Origin: Verrucomicrobiota bacterium
Lineage (GTDB): Bacteria > Verrucomicrobiota > Verrucomicrobiia > Verrucomicrobiales > Akkermansiaceae
Length of the DNA: 64,000 bases
NCBI GenBank assembly: GCA_004293285.1
Contig: RDYF01000049.1
Coordinates: 1-64,000, forward strand
Direction of reading: 5' to 3'
Of the stretch, positions 51,119 to 59,706 are shown one piece after another. The notes under the pieces are model-generated. The model was not told the DNA's origin, made no database searches, and saw nothing but the letters and a program-made list of their open reading frames with translations. Numbering within the stretch: the first letter of the stretch is position 1; each line of letters opens with the position of its first letter. The translations under genes were made by a program, and so were the position numbers.

Positions 51119-51514
51119 TTAGCGTTTCGAGAACTGGAAGCGCTTGCGAGCGCCAGGGCGACCTGCTTTTTTGCGCTCCTTCATGCGACCGTCGCGAGTC
51201 AGCAAACCGTGGGGTTTGATCAGCTTGCGGATCTCAGGGTTGAGCTGAGTCAGTGCGCGCGAAATGCCCAGACTGATGGCGCCGACTTGGCCGTGGATGC
51301 CACCGCCTTTGGCGACGACTTTTACGTCAAACTTGTTGATCAAGTGGCCGTGTTGGAAAGGCAGCAGAACGGAGTTTTGCAGAGGAATGGTAGGAAGGTA
51401 TTCCTCAAAAGTGCGACCGTTGATGATGATTTGGCCGGAGCCTTCGGACAACCAAACGTGTGCGATGGCATTCTTGCGGCGACCGGTGGCGGATGCTGTG
51501 GTGATTTCGCTCAT
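51119..51514 (-). CDS. rpsI: 30S ribosomal protein S9
   Basis: The 131-residue product has TGRRKNAIAHVWLSEGSGQI, INGRTFEEYLPTI, KGGGIHGQVGAISLGISRAL and the C-terminal RKKAGRPGARKRFQFSKR, with the invariant SKR end that reaches the P site. It follows rplM by 27 bases as in most bacteria. No Shine-Dalgarno is visible (upstream CTTCATCAATTCC). Confidence 0.98.
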   Translation of the reverse strand: MSEITTASATGRRKNAIAHVWLSEGSGQIIINGRTFEEYLPTIPLQNSVLLPFQHGHLINKFDVKVVAKGGGIHGQVGAISLGISRALTQLNPEIRKLIKPHGLLTRDGRMKERKKAGRPGARKRFQFSKR

Positions 51515-51541
51515 GGAATTGATGAAGTGAGAAGTTTCAGA

Positions 51542-51943
51542 TTAAGCAAGAACGCGCTCGACGGGTTGTTGGGCAGCGTGGGGATGATCGGCACCTGCGT
51601 AGACTTTCAGCTTGGTGAACTGCTGACGGCCCAAGCTGCCTTTGGGAAGCATGCCCCAGATGGCGCGCTCCAGAAGCAAAACAGGACGACGCTTACGAAC
51701 CATGCGCGGAGTTTCCACTTTCTTACCGCCAACGAAGCCGGTGAAGCGGGTGTAAATCTTGTCATTTTCCTTCGTGCCGCTGAGACGCACTTGATCGGCA
51801 TTGATGATGACAACAAAGTCACCGGTGTCGATGTGAGTGGTGAAGATCGGCTTGTGCTTGCCGCGCAGCAGAACGGCGGCCTCGACAGCAACGGCACCGA
51901 GGATCTTGTCCTTCGCGTCGATGATGTGCCATGTGCGTTGCAC
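51542..51943 (-). CDS. rplM: 50S ribosomal protein L13
   Basis: The GTG start at 51943 gives MQRTWHIIDAKDKILGAVAV, then LLRGKHKPIFTTHIDTGDFV, VIINADQVRLSG, RAIWGMLPKGSLGRQQFTKL and KVYAGADHPHAAQQPVERVL, the full L13 pattern. An ATG seven bases upstream is out of frame. It is first in the rplM-rpsI operon, 23 bases after the predicted transcription start, with no Shine-Dalgarno in that leader. Confidence 0.97.
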   Translation of the reverse strand: MQRTWHIIDAKDKILGAVAVEAAVLLRGKHKPIFTTHIDTGDFVVIINADQVRLSGTKENDKIYTRFTGFVGGKKVETPRMVRKRRPVLLLERAIWGMLPKGSLGRQQFTKLKVYAGADHPHAAQQPVERVLA

Positions 51944-51972
51944 GAACCATCAAGTTCGCTGCGGGGGCGCGA

Positions 51973-52001
51973 AAACTAGAGGTCTGCGACGTTGATGTCA
52001 A
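51973..52001 (-). promoter_or_regulatory. Sigma-70-type promoter of rplM-rpsI
   Basis: On the minus strand TTGACA (51996-52001) and TAGTTT (51973-51978) are spaced by exactly 17 bases, with an AT-rich stretch upstream of the -35. This places the start near 51966, just ahead of the rplM GTG. Confidence 0.7.
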
Positions 52002-52131
52002 TGCAAAATCTCAAATTTTCGTGGTTTTTTTTATTTTAGCATTGCCAAATGCTTAAAAATCGTAAGGATTGCGTCGCGTTGACTCATAAATTTTGTGTTT
52101 TTTGGGCGGCGCATGATTCAGATTCGACATT

Positions 52132-52452
52132 ATGGCAAATTTCCACCGACCCGCAGGCAGATCACAGGGCAAATCCGCACGTCCTTCGGGACCACGTCCT
52201 GATGCTGGTCCAAGAATTCGCAAAGGCGCGAAGGGTGGAGAGGATAAAGCGATCGAAGTCGAGGGAACCGTTTCTGCCGTTTTGGCGGGCACGATGTTTA
52301 AGGTCAAGATGACCAATGGACATGAAGTGTTGGCTCATATTTCCGGAAAAATGCGCAAACGTTTCATTCGCCTCGTCGTGGGCGATGTGGTGCGCATGGA
52401 AATGTCGCCCTATGATACGACGAAAGCGCGCATCGTTTTCCGTGTCGGTTGA
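52132..52452 (+). CDS. infA: Translation initiation factor IF-1 with a basic N-terminal extension
   Basis: Residues 39-106 are a complete IF-1 OB fold: DKAIEVEGTVSAVLAGTMFK, NGHEVLAHISGKMRKRFIRL, VVGDVVRMEMSPYDTTKARI. Residues 1-38 (MANFHRPAGRSQGKSARPSG..., rich in Arg, Pro, Gly) are an extra tail absent from the usual 72-residue IF-1. There is no alternative in-frame ATG before the core, so the extension appears real. It binds the ribosomal A site during initiation. It stands alone and divergent from rplM. Confidence 0.94.
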   Translation: MANFHRPAGRSQGKSARPSGPRPDAGPRIRKGAKGGEDKAIEVEGTVSAVLAGTMFKVKMTNGHEVLAHISGKMRKRFIRLVVGDVVRMEMSPYDTTKARIVFRVG

Positions 52453-52553
52453 TCGTCGTCCTCTATCTTTCCTCTTTCCTTTTTAAGGATCGTTTTTGCG
52501 CCACCATGTTGTCGCTTACCCCCGCGATGTGTCCGTGATGGTTCCTGTTCGGC

Positions 52554-52574
52554 GCTGCGCTTGGAACGCGCAGC
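52554..52574. other. Hairpin between convergent infA and murA
   Basis: GCTGCGC and GCGCAGC form a perfect 7-bp stem around TTGGAAC. No T-run follows on either strand. It may end transcription weakly or be a dispersed palindromic element; only one copy is seen here. Confidence 0.35.
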
Positions 52575-52605
52575 TACGATGTCTCCGGAAGATGCGTGGT
52601 GCGAG

Positions 52606-53877
52606 TTATTCTTTGACTCGTTCGACGTGGGCCGAGAGTTGAAGAAGTTTTTCATCGATGTGTTCATAGCCGCGATCGATGTGATAGAGTCGCGAGATCG
52701 TGGTGGTTCCTTTTGCTGCCAAGCCCGCCAAAACGAGAGCTGCAGAAGCGCGGAGATCGCTCGCCATGACGGGTGCGGCGGAGAGTTCTTTGACGCCTTT
52801 GATGATGGCAGTTCCGGCATCGACCTTGATGTCGGCTCCCATGCGTTTCATCTCAGCACAGTGCATGAAGCGTTGTGGGAAAATGGTGTCTTTGACGACA
52901 GAAATGCCGGGCGTAGTGGCGAAGACCGCAGTCATCTGCGCCTGCATATCAGTCGGGTAGCCGGGGTAGGGGGAAGTGACAATTTCGGCACCGACGGGAT
53001 TTTCTCCGCGATGAATGGTGACGCGGTCGCCAGCTTCATTGAATGCGAGACGATGACCGCAGTCTTCGAAAACTTTGGTAATGGCAGTCATGTGCTCGCG
53101 GCAGATGCGATTCAGTGTGACGCCCTCTCCTGCAATCACGGCGGCGGCCATGAAAGTTCCTGCTTCGATGCGATCGGGAATGACGGTATGTTCGACGCCG
53201 CGCAGCGAGGTCACGCCCTGGATGGTGATGCGGCGAGTGCCCGCGCCCTCGATTTTCGCGCCGAGTCCGTTCAGGAAATTCGCAAGGTCTTCCACTTCTG
53301 GTTCGGCTGCGGCGGACTCGATGACGGTAGTACCTTCTGCAAAAACGGCAGCCATCATGACGTTGTCAGTGCCGAGCACGGTGGGGCCGTGAGTGCCACG
53401 AAGATTGATTTCCGCACCTTTTAGGCCGCCTTTCGGAGCGGTGATGATGATATTTCCGGAGTCGAACTCCGTCGTAGCGCCGAGTGCTTCGAGTCCGCGC
53501 AAGTGGAGATCCACAGGGCGATCGCCGATGATGCAACCGCCGGGAAGAGAAACGACAGCGCGTCCGGTGCGTGCGAGCAGGGGACCCATCACGCAGATCG
53601 AGGCGCGCATGCGACGGACGAGATCGTAGGGGGCGGTATCGCTGATGGTTTTATTATGAATGCGCACGGTGCCCGAGCTGCGTTCAATTTCGCCGCCGAG
53701 AGCGGAGATGATTTGCACCATGTAATTCGTATCCGAGACATCGGGGACGCGACGGATGATCACCTCTTGGTCCGTCAACAGCGAAGCGGCAAGGATGGGC
53801 AGCGAAGCGTTTTTGGAACCAGAGATGTTGATGCTACCGCGCAAAGTCGCGCCGCCGTGTACGAGAAGTTTGTCCAT
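52606..53877 (-). CDS. murA: UDP-N-acetylglucosamine 1-carboxyvinyltransferase
   Basis: The product (about 423 residues from ATG 53877) starts MDKLLVHGGATLRGSINISG and continues with SKNASLPILAASLLTDQEVI. The catalytic Cys is present in SLPGGCIIGDRPVDLHLRGL near residue 114, so it should be fosfomycin-sensitive. Other landmarks are GTDNVMMAAVFAEGTTVIES, PDRIEAGTFMAAAVIAGEGV, SPYPGYPTDMQAQMTAVFAT and MASDLRASAALVLAGLAAKG. It makes the first committed step of peptidoglycan synthesis. prmC lies 14 bases upstream in the same operon. Confidence 0.97.
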   Translation of the reverse strand: MDKLLVHGGATLRGSINISGSKNASLPILAASLLTDQEVIIRRVPDVSDTNYMVQIISALGGEIERSSGTVRIHNKTISDTAPYDLVRRMRASICVMGPLLARTGRAVVSLPGGCIIGDRPVDLHLRGLEALGATTEFDSGNIIITAPKGGLKGAEINLRGTHGPTVLGTDNVMMAAVFAEGTTVIESAAAEPEVEDLANFLNGLGAKIEGAGTRRITIQGVTSLRGVEHTVIPDRIEAGTFMAAAVIAGEGVTLNRICREHMTAITKVFEDCGHRLAFNEAGDRVTIHRGENPVGAEIVTSPYPGYPTDMQAQMTAVFATTPGISVVKDTIFPQRFMHCAEMKRMGADIKVDAGTAIIKGVKELSAAPVMASDLRASAALVLAGLAAKGTTTISRLYHIDRGYEHIDEKLLQLSAHVERVKE

Positions 53878-53891
53878 AGTGTGTGGGAAAA

Positions 53892-54764
53892 TCAAAGGCT
53901 TGCCGCCGTGCCAACAGAGTTTGAGGAAGCAGGCATTTTGGCAAGGGGAAAACGCGCAATGCCCGAAATGTCTTTGCGCAATTGGAGTTCACTGAGTCCG
54001 GCCGCTCGCAGTAAGGCGCACACGGCTTCGCCTTGATCGTGGCCCACTTCCATCGCCACGGTGCCGCCTAGATGAAGGTGTTGGGAGACTTGGGGGCAAA
54101 ATTGGCGAATCAGATCGAGACCATCGGCGCCGGAAAACAGCGCCAAATCGGGGTCGTGTCCCACCTCAGGCGTAAGCGTCGGGCGATCGACTTCTGGGAC
54201 ATAGGGCAAGTTGGCGACAATCAGGTCAAAGCGCCCCGCGATGCCGGAGAAAAGAGAAGTTTCGAGAAATTCTACATTCGTGATGTCGAGCCCTTGGGCA
54301 TTTTCTCGAGCCAGCGTGAGAGCCGCAGTGGAGACATCGGCCAAAGTGACTTGTGCGTCGGGCCAAGCGGCGGCGAGGCTTAGACCGATGACGCCCGAGC
54401 CACAGCCGAGATCGAGAATCTGTCGCGGAGTGGGCTTTACTTCGGACACAAGCATTTCCACTAGCTCTTCCGTTTCGGGTCGTGGAATCAGTGCTCGGGC
54501 ATCGACATGGAATTCGTGCTGATAGAAACTCACCTTGCCGAGCAGATGTTGCAGCGGGATGCGTTCTCCGCGCTTTTTCAGATCCACGCGAAGCGGCGCG
54601 AGGGTGGATTCGTCGAGTGGCTCATCAAAGCGCAAGTAGAGATCCATGCGGCTGCATCCGAGATGGTGAGCGACGAGAAATTGCATGTTGCGTCGCGCAT
54701 CCTCGACCCCGCGTTTTTCGAGGTAAGTCGTTCCCGCATTGATGCATTCCAGCACGGTCGTCAT
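53892..54764 (-). CDS. prmC: Peptide chain release factor N5-glutamine methyltransferase
   Basis: The N-terminal helical domain (LECINAGTTYLEKRGVEDAR, PLQHLLGKVSFYQHEFHVDA) leads to RALIPRPETEELVEMLV and the SAM site QILDLGCGSGVIGLSLAAAW. The active-site motif is NLPYVPEVD, where most PrmC have NPPY. The end is HLGGTVAMEVGHDQGEAVCA. PrmC methylates the GGQ glutamine of RF1/RF2; prfA is often adjacent but is not here. PrmB is a less likely reading because of the N-terminal domain. The murA gene follows in the same direction. Confidence 0.88.
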   Translation of the reverse strand: MTTVLECINAGTTYLEKRGVEDARRNMQFLVAHHLGCSRMDLYLRFDEPLDESTLAPLRVDLKKRGERIPLQHLLGKVSFYQHEFHVDARALIPRPETEELVEMLVSEVKPTPRQILDLGCGSGVIGLSLAAAWPDAQVTLADVSTAALTLARENAQGLDITNVEFLETSLFSGIAGRFDLIVANLPYVPEVDRPTLTPEVGHDPDLALFSGADGLDLIRQFCPQVSQHLHLGGTVAMEVGHDQGEAVCALLRAAGLSELQLRKDISGIARFPLAKMPASSNSVGTAASL

Positions 54765-54830
54765 TGGTGGGGCAGAAGATGATGCGAAAGAGCGAGTGTG
54801 GAAAGCAAAAACGCTGATGAGGTCGATGGA

Positions 54831-56222
54831 TCATCGCTGGAAAAGCAACTGAGCGCGATCCAGATAGCGTGAGACGGCATCAGGTCGCGCGCGTATGCCT
54901 TGATCGAGACGTTTTTTGAGTTTGATGTAGTCATCGAAAACTCCGCTCGTTTCGCGCGCACGGGTGATTTCAAACCAGTCCAAGTAATCAATGGCTCGCT
55001 TACTGCGCTGCGACATGATGAGTCGCATTTCATCGAGCTCTTGATAGGAAGCCGAGAGCTTTTCTTTTTTTTCTCCTTTGACCAGCAATTGGAAAAATTC
55101 TTGGTAATCGCGTAGGATGGGTCGATACGAGGGGAAGCAGCGATAGCTCATTTGGATCAGTGCGTCTTGTGCTTGAGCTACACCAAAGGCTCGTTCGGGT
55201 TCTGGCCGAGAGAGAAGCTGCTCCCATTCCGATAGATCCATCGTGCGGATGATGCCGGTTGCTTCGCGTTGTCTTAGTTTCAGTGATTGTCCTAGGGCTT
55301 GCTCGGTGTCGGCGATCGACATCACTTCGGTCAACGACAGCCGTGCTTGATTGGCCATTTGCAGCGCCCACCATTTTTCGAGGCTTTTTTGCGAAAGGCT
55401 GAGGCTTGGAAAATGCTTGCGCAGCAGCACAGGCATATCGCCCCCGAAGCGAGCGGCTTCCCGGAGAAATTGATCGAAGCCCTCTAAGCCTGAAGGTTGC
55501 TCAAGCAAGGCCATGATGAGTCCACCTGCTGAGACCCGAAAGGCCGCGCGCATGGCGGCATCGCTTTCGTCCCATTGAGCTTGAGAGACATCGAGCATTT
55601 CCTCTAACTGGAAAAGTCCGCCCGACTGGAAAATCGCTTGATAGAGACGTCGGTCGCTTTTCCCTGCTCGCCAATCGAGCGCCTCGGAGATGCCTTCCAT
55701 CAGCCAGGGTCGAACAATGAGTTTTTCTTCCAGTGGTCCAGGGGGCAGTTCGCGCAAGGATTTTTCATAAATGAGCGCGGCCAAAATGGCGGAGCGCAGG
55801 CGTGCGGGGTGGATGCCTTGGGCGATGTGAGCATGAATGCTGAGGCGGAATCCATCTTCGCCCCATTGCAGATCATTGACCAGTTGACGTGCAGGGATGG
55901 GGTCTCCGGGTTTGCCATGCAAAAGGATCGAGATGGGAATTTTCCATGCGGCCGGTTTGTGGCATAGCGCCAGCAATTCGTCTTTGGTTGCTTCTGCGAG
56001 GAACGACAGCGAACTGCGCATCGCGGCATCGCCACCCGTAATGCGAAATTGGCCACTAGCACTGATGATAGGCTTGGCATCCGCGTCGGTCTTTTCGGGG
56101 AAATCGGCGGCAGGGACTGGTGCAGCGTCCGACGGAAGAACCGCTGGCGTTTCTTGTGCGAAACTCCCAGCCGAAGTCAGAGAGAGCACGGCCCAGAAGA
56201 GGATATTTCTGTGCATCCGCAT
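54831..56222 (-). CDS. Exported helical protein of unknown function
   Basis: ATG 56222 (or 56216) begins a signal peptide (MRMHRNILFWAVLSLTSAGS). The 460-residue product has SFLAEATKDELLALCHKPAA, then ISILLHGKPGDPIPARQLV (a peptidase-like beta pair), RLRSAILAALIYEKSLRELP, RPWLMEGISEALDWRAGKSD, and a long C-terminal helical part. The WLMEGISEALDWR element recalls the helix where gluzincin peptidases carry HE..H, but no HExxH is present, so a proteolytic role is doubtful. The gene lies between aroD and prmC in the same direction. Confidence 0.75.
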   Translation of the reverse strand: MRMHRNILFWAVLSLTSAGSFAQETPAVLPSDAAPVPAADFPEKTDADAKPIISASGQFRITGGDAAMRSSLSFLAEATKDELLALCHKPAAWKIPISILLHGKPGDPIPARQLVNDLQWGEDGFRLSIHAHIAQGIHPARLRSAILAALIYEKSLRELPPGPLEEKLIVRPWLMEGISEALDWRAGKSDRRLYQAIFQSGGLFQLEEMLDVSQAQWDESDAAMRAAFRVSAGGLIMALLEQPSGLEGFDQFLREAARFGGDMPVLLRKHFPSLSLSQKSLEKWWALQMANQARLSLTEVMSIADTEQALGQSLKLRQREATGIIRTMDLSEWEQLLSRPEPERAFGVAQAQDALIQMSYRCFPSYRPILRDYQEFFQLLVKGEKKEKLSASYQELDEMRLIMSQRSKRAIDYLDWFEITRARETSGVFDDYIKLKKRLDQGIRARPDAVSRYLDRAQLLFQR

Positions 56223-56265
56223 GGCAAGATCATGTCGCGACTTTTCGACCATGGCAAGGGAGATC

Positions 56266-56985
56266 CTAGGCGATGGCGGGAATCTCTCGGAGTCGAATGG
56301 CTTCGCGCAATGCAGCGGCTGGCCATTGTCCGGGTGCGGTCGGGGCTTGGCCGATGTAGCCATAATTCAACACCGAACCTGCTAGAGCGCAGCGCACGCG
56401 CGATGCCGCCGCGTAAGGGCCCATTCCCATGCTCGAAACGGGGATGGTGGCGCTTTCGCGCTGAAATTCTTCGAGCGTTGCGATCGATTCGACCGAGGGC
56501 AGATAGGTGGCTAGCTTATAAACACTGGCGCCGTGAGTCGTCGCGGTTTCACGGGCTTCTCGACAATGGTCCATCGATGGCATTTCGGTGAAATGGTGCA
56601 TCGAAGCAATCCAAGGAATCTTGCGGTCGCGCAACAAGAGCAGGCTTTCTGCCATCTCACGACACTGAGCTAGTTCCACATCCACGGCGGCAGCGTCATC
56701 CAGCACCGCCGAGATCATGGAGTGTCGTTGTGCCGAGGAAAGCGCGAGCACGCCGCCTTCACTCTGGCAGCGCGCGGTGAAAAGAATCGGCAAATCTTGC
56801 AAGTGCCCCCAGGGTTTTTCCCCTTCCTTCCAGCCATCGCGACACAAGATGTCGAGGCGGATTTCGATCCAGTCGCACGAAGATATCGCTTGCTGTTGCG
56901 TGCAATCGAGCAGGTCCTGCATGCTACCGAAGCTGCCCACGACTTGGGGTTGCTGCGGTGGAAAAAGGGCGACGTGTTGATTCAT
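56266..56985 (-). CDS. aroD: Type I 3-dehydroquinate dehydratase
   Basis: The TIM-barrel pattern includes CDWIEIRLDILCRDGWKEG, LPILFTARCQSEGGVLALSS, WIASMHHFTEMPSMDHCREA (catalytic His), ASVYKLATYLPSVESIATLE (Schiff-base Lys) and VSSMGMGPYAAASRVRCALA with SVLNYGYIGQAPTAPGQWPA. The length of 239 is typical. It converts 3-dehydroquinate to 3-dehydroshikimate. The ATG at 56985 was preferred to a TTG six bases upstream. It is divergent from the pilus cluster. Confidence 0.92.
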   Translation of the reverse strand: MNQHVALFPPQQPQVVGSFGSMQDLLDCTQQQAISSCDWIEIRLDILCRDGWKEGEKPWGHLQDLPILFTARCQSEGGVLALSSAQRHSMISAVLDDAAAVDVELAQCREMAESLLLLRDRKIPWIASMHHFTEMPSMDHCREARETATTHGASVYKLATYLPSVESIATLEEFQRESATIPVSSMGMGPYAAASRVRCALAGSVLNYGYIGQAPTAPGQWPAAALREAIRLREIPAIA

Positions 56986-57140
56986 CAGCAAAAGAGCAGT
57001 GGCAAAAGCGTTGGTTTGTCAATCACCGAAATCCTTTTTCTGATGGCATCCATGACAAAAAATCTTCCGTTAAGCCAAGTTTTTGTCTGGTCAAAGCGCT
57101 CTGAAATTCCTACAGATAGAAAAACTCTCGGTCACATCTT

Positions 57141-57755
57141 ATGAAAATCCCAAGCTTTCTTCGCATTGTCAGCGTCGTCGTTTCTCTATTTGCCTGTTCT
57201 TATGCCTATGCTCAGGCGGTCAAGGTGGAGTCTGATAAGCCAACTTTTGACGACTTGCCCTCTCCGGAATTTCCTGGCAATAAGCAGAAGCCCTTCAAGC
57301 CCAAAGATTGGTTAGAAGTGGAGACTCGTTTCAAGGTGCAGATGAAGCCTGAGCCCAAGTCGATGACGGCCGAGCAACTCCAAGTGAAATGGTATGTCGC
57401 CGTAAAAAATCCGGAAAAATCGGGTTACTTTTTCCTACTCTCGAAAACGATTACGCACATCAACGTGCCACTGAATGAAGATGTCTATTCTTCGATCTAT
57501 CTCAGCCCTGCTTCGATCACGCGCCTCACTGGTTCGCCTCGCGGTGGCAAGAAGGCGGTGGAATTTGTCGGTTTTGAAATCCTTGTCAACGGCGAGGTGA
57601 AAGCCTCCGGTACGAACAAGGGCGATGTCGGTTGGTGGAAGTCGACCAGTGAAAAGCTTTCCGCCTCTGATTCTGTTCCGTTGCTCTCGAAAAACGAAAC
57701 GCCCTTCGCAGTGATGTGGTGGGATCGTTACGCCGATGTGAAGCAAGAACCTTAA
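57141..57755 (+). CDS. Amuc_1102-like exported protein, first gene of the pilus-type cluster
   Basis: A signal peptide (SFLRIVSVVVSLFACSYAYA) precedes a beta-rich 180-residue domain: FKPKDWLEVETRFKVQMKPE, QLQVKWYVAVKNPEKSGYFF, VPLNEDVYSSIYLSPASITR, KKAVEFVGFEILVNGEVKAS and FAVMWWDRYADVKQ. From memory this resembles Akkermansia Amuc_1102 in length, sequence style and position ahead of the PilM-like gene. Its function is not established; its place at the head of a secretin cluster suggests a periplasmic accessory part. The next gene starts 48 bases later. Confidence 0.82.
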   Translation: MKIPSFLRIVSVVVSLFACSYAYAQAVKVESDKPTFDDLPSPEFPGNKQKPFKPKDWLEVETRFKVQMKPEPKSMTAEQLQVKWYVAVKNPEKSGYFFLLSKTITHINVPLNEDVYSSIYLSPASITRLTGSPRGGKKAVEFVGFEILVNGEVKASGTNKGDVGWWKSTSEKLSASDSVPLLSKNETPFAVMWWDRYADVKQEP

Positions 57756-57803
57756 TCGTCGCGCATTTTTCCTTTCACCTCACGATTCTCTTTCCTCATT
57801 CCT

Positions 57804-59675
57804 ATGGCTGAAAATCAGACCACTGTCGCTCTTAACATCGGATCACAGCGCATTAGCATGGCTGTGTTCGAGCCCTCGAAAACTGGCGGCCTTGTGCTGA
57901 AGGGTTATGAAACCGTCGAGGTTCTCGCTGATCCTTCCACCGAGGCGGCGCGCATGCCTCAGACTCGCCTAGCGGTGCTGGAACTGGCGCAAAAGCTGAA
58001 GGTCAGTAAGCAAAAAGTGCGTTACGCCATTTCCGGACAATCGGTCTTCACGCGTTTTGTCAAGTTGCCCCCGCTGGATAGCAGCAACATTGAACAAATC
58101 ATTACGTTTGAAGCACAACAGCAGCTGCCTTTCCCCATTGACACGGTGGTTTGGGATTATGAATTGCTGGAGAGTGCCGGCATTGAGAAGGAAGTGGTGC
58201 TGGTGGCGATCAAGTCGGAAGCGCTCGATGAAATCAATAGCTGTGTCATCGCTTCTGGTCTAACGACTTCTGAAATTGATGTTGCCCCCATGGCGCTCTA
58301 CAATGCGTTTCAGAATGCGTATGCCGATGTGGAAGAGCCGGTGTTGTTGATCGACATTGGTGCTAAGACCAGCAACTTGCTCTATCTCGAAGGCAAACGA
58401 TTTTTCACCCGCAGCATCCCCGTCGGTGGGGTATCGATCACGACGGCGATTGCCAAGGAATACGGTGTCAATTTCGCGGAGGCCGAGGCGCAGAAAGTCA
58501 CCAATGGTTTGGTTGCTTTGGGTGGCGGTCACACCAGTCATCTCGATGAAGCCGTTGCAGCGATGGCGACAGTGATTCGCAATGCACTGACTCGTTTGCC
58601 AACGGAAATTGCTCGCACGACGAATTACTATCGCAGCAACCACGGTGGCAACGCGCCACGTCGCGTCTTGCTTGCAGGCGGTGGAGCCAATCTGCCTTAT
58701 GCGAAGGAATTTTTTGAAGAGAAGCTCGGCTTGCCCTGCGAATACTTCAATCCCATGCGCCAGGTGATGGTCGGCAAGACAGTTGATTTGGATTTGATTC
58801 AAAAAGAGGCCCACATGATGGGGGAACTCGTGGGGCTTGGGCTGCGCAGCATCGGCAAGTCGAGTTTGCACATCGACCTAGTGCCGGCCAGTGTGGAAGA
58901 AGAGCGTGCTGCGGAGAAGCGTCGACCTTTCCTGATTGCAGCAGCAGCGATGCTGGTGGCGGGATTCGGCGCCTATGCCTTTTGGAACGTGAGTGCAGCG
59001 ACCGTTGCTGAGGCGAAGTTGGAGGAAATCACCGTGCTGCAATCCGATTTGGCGGCGACAGCTGGTCCGATCAAGGCCTTGCTGGCAGAGGAGGCCAGTA
59101 TTTCCGCAAACGTCAAAGAATACGTTGCCATCAAGCAAGCACAAGAAAGCTGGCCGACCATACTCGACGAGTTGCGTGCGCATTTTTCGAGCGAATACAC
59201 CTGGATCACCGACTTGGAGCCGTTGACTCAATTTGATCCTACGAAGAAAAATGATCCCAAAGTGAAAAATGGCGAATCATTGGTCAAACCTGAGTTTGAC
59301 GCGGCATATGGCACTTCTCAGATGGCTTCGGTCAAAGTGGATGCACCTCCTGCTGTCAATATGGGTCGTCCCCGTCCCGGTCAACCGGTGGTCGCTCCAG
59401 CGCCTGCCGTGGCCACCATCAATGCGATTCGCGTTAAGGGGCTTTGGCGTGAAAATCCGATCAAACAGGACATCGTGAAAAAAATGGTCGACGCCCTCAT
59501 TGCCAGTGCCAATCCGTATTTCAGCTTTACCACCAAGGACGCAAAAGGCCAAGTTGTGCCTCTGCAATACGAACAGATCGTGCGCATGAATCAGGCCGCC
59601 TCTGAGGCGGAAGAGGAGTATGCATGGCCTTTTGAAATTGTCATTCCGCTTTCCCAACCCATGCCTTCACGCTGA
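57804..59675 (+). CDS. PilM-PilN fusion (Amuc_1101-like), type IV pilus-type inner-membrane platform component
   Basis: Residues 1-350 are an actin-like PilM: TTVALNIGSQRISMAVFEPS, IITFEAQQQLPFPIDTVVWD, VLLIDIGAKTSNLLYLEGKR and VLLAGGGANLPYAKEFFEEK. Then follow one transmembrane helix (PFLIAAAAMLVAGFGAYAFW, about 374-396), a coiled coil and a PilN-like half: WPTILDELRAHFSSEYTWIT and, after a Pro-rich insert, INAIRVKGLWRENPIKQD with ALIASANPYFSF. In most bacteria PilM and PilN are separate proteins that bind through the PilN N-terminal tail; here they are one 623-residue chain. The PilO-like gene follows 31 bases later. Confidence 0.9.
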   Translation: MAENQTTVALNIGSQRISMAVFEPSKTGGLVLKGYETVEVLADPSTEAARMPQTRLAVLELAQKLKVSKQKVRYAISGQSVFTRFVKLPPLDSSNIEQIITFEAQQQLPFPIDTVVWDYELLESAGIEKEVVLVAIKSEALDEINSCVIASGLTTSEIDVAPMALYNAFQNAYADVEEPVLLIDIGAKTSNLLYLEGKRFFTRSIPVGGVSITTAIAKEYGVNFAEAEAQKVTNGLVALGGGHTSHLDEAVAAMATVIRNALTRLPTEIARTTNYYRSNHGGNAPRRVLLAGGGANLPYAKEFFEEKLGLPCEYFNPMRQVMVGKTVDLDLIQKEAHMMGELVGLGLRSIGKSSLHIDLVPASVEEERAAEKRRPFLIAAAAMLVAGFGAYAFWNVSAATVAEAKLEEITVLQSDLAATAGPIKALLAEEASISANVKEYVAIKQAQESWPTILDELRAHFSSEYTWITDLEPLTQFDPTKKNDPKVKNGESLVKPEFDAAYGTSQMASVKVDAPPAVNMGRPRPGQPVVAPAPAVATINAIRVKGLWRENPIKQDIVKKMVDALIASANPYFSFTTKDAKGQVVPLQYEQIVRMNQAASEAEEEYAWPFEIVIPLSQPMPSR

Positions 59676-59706
59676 TCGCTTTGAGATCTTTACCTTTTTT
59701 ACTGAC

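Noticed and set aside
52561-53424. A 287-codon plus-strand frame opposite murA
   Set aside because: murA with its catalytic Cys is certain; this is its shadow.
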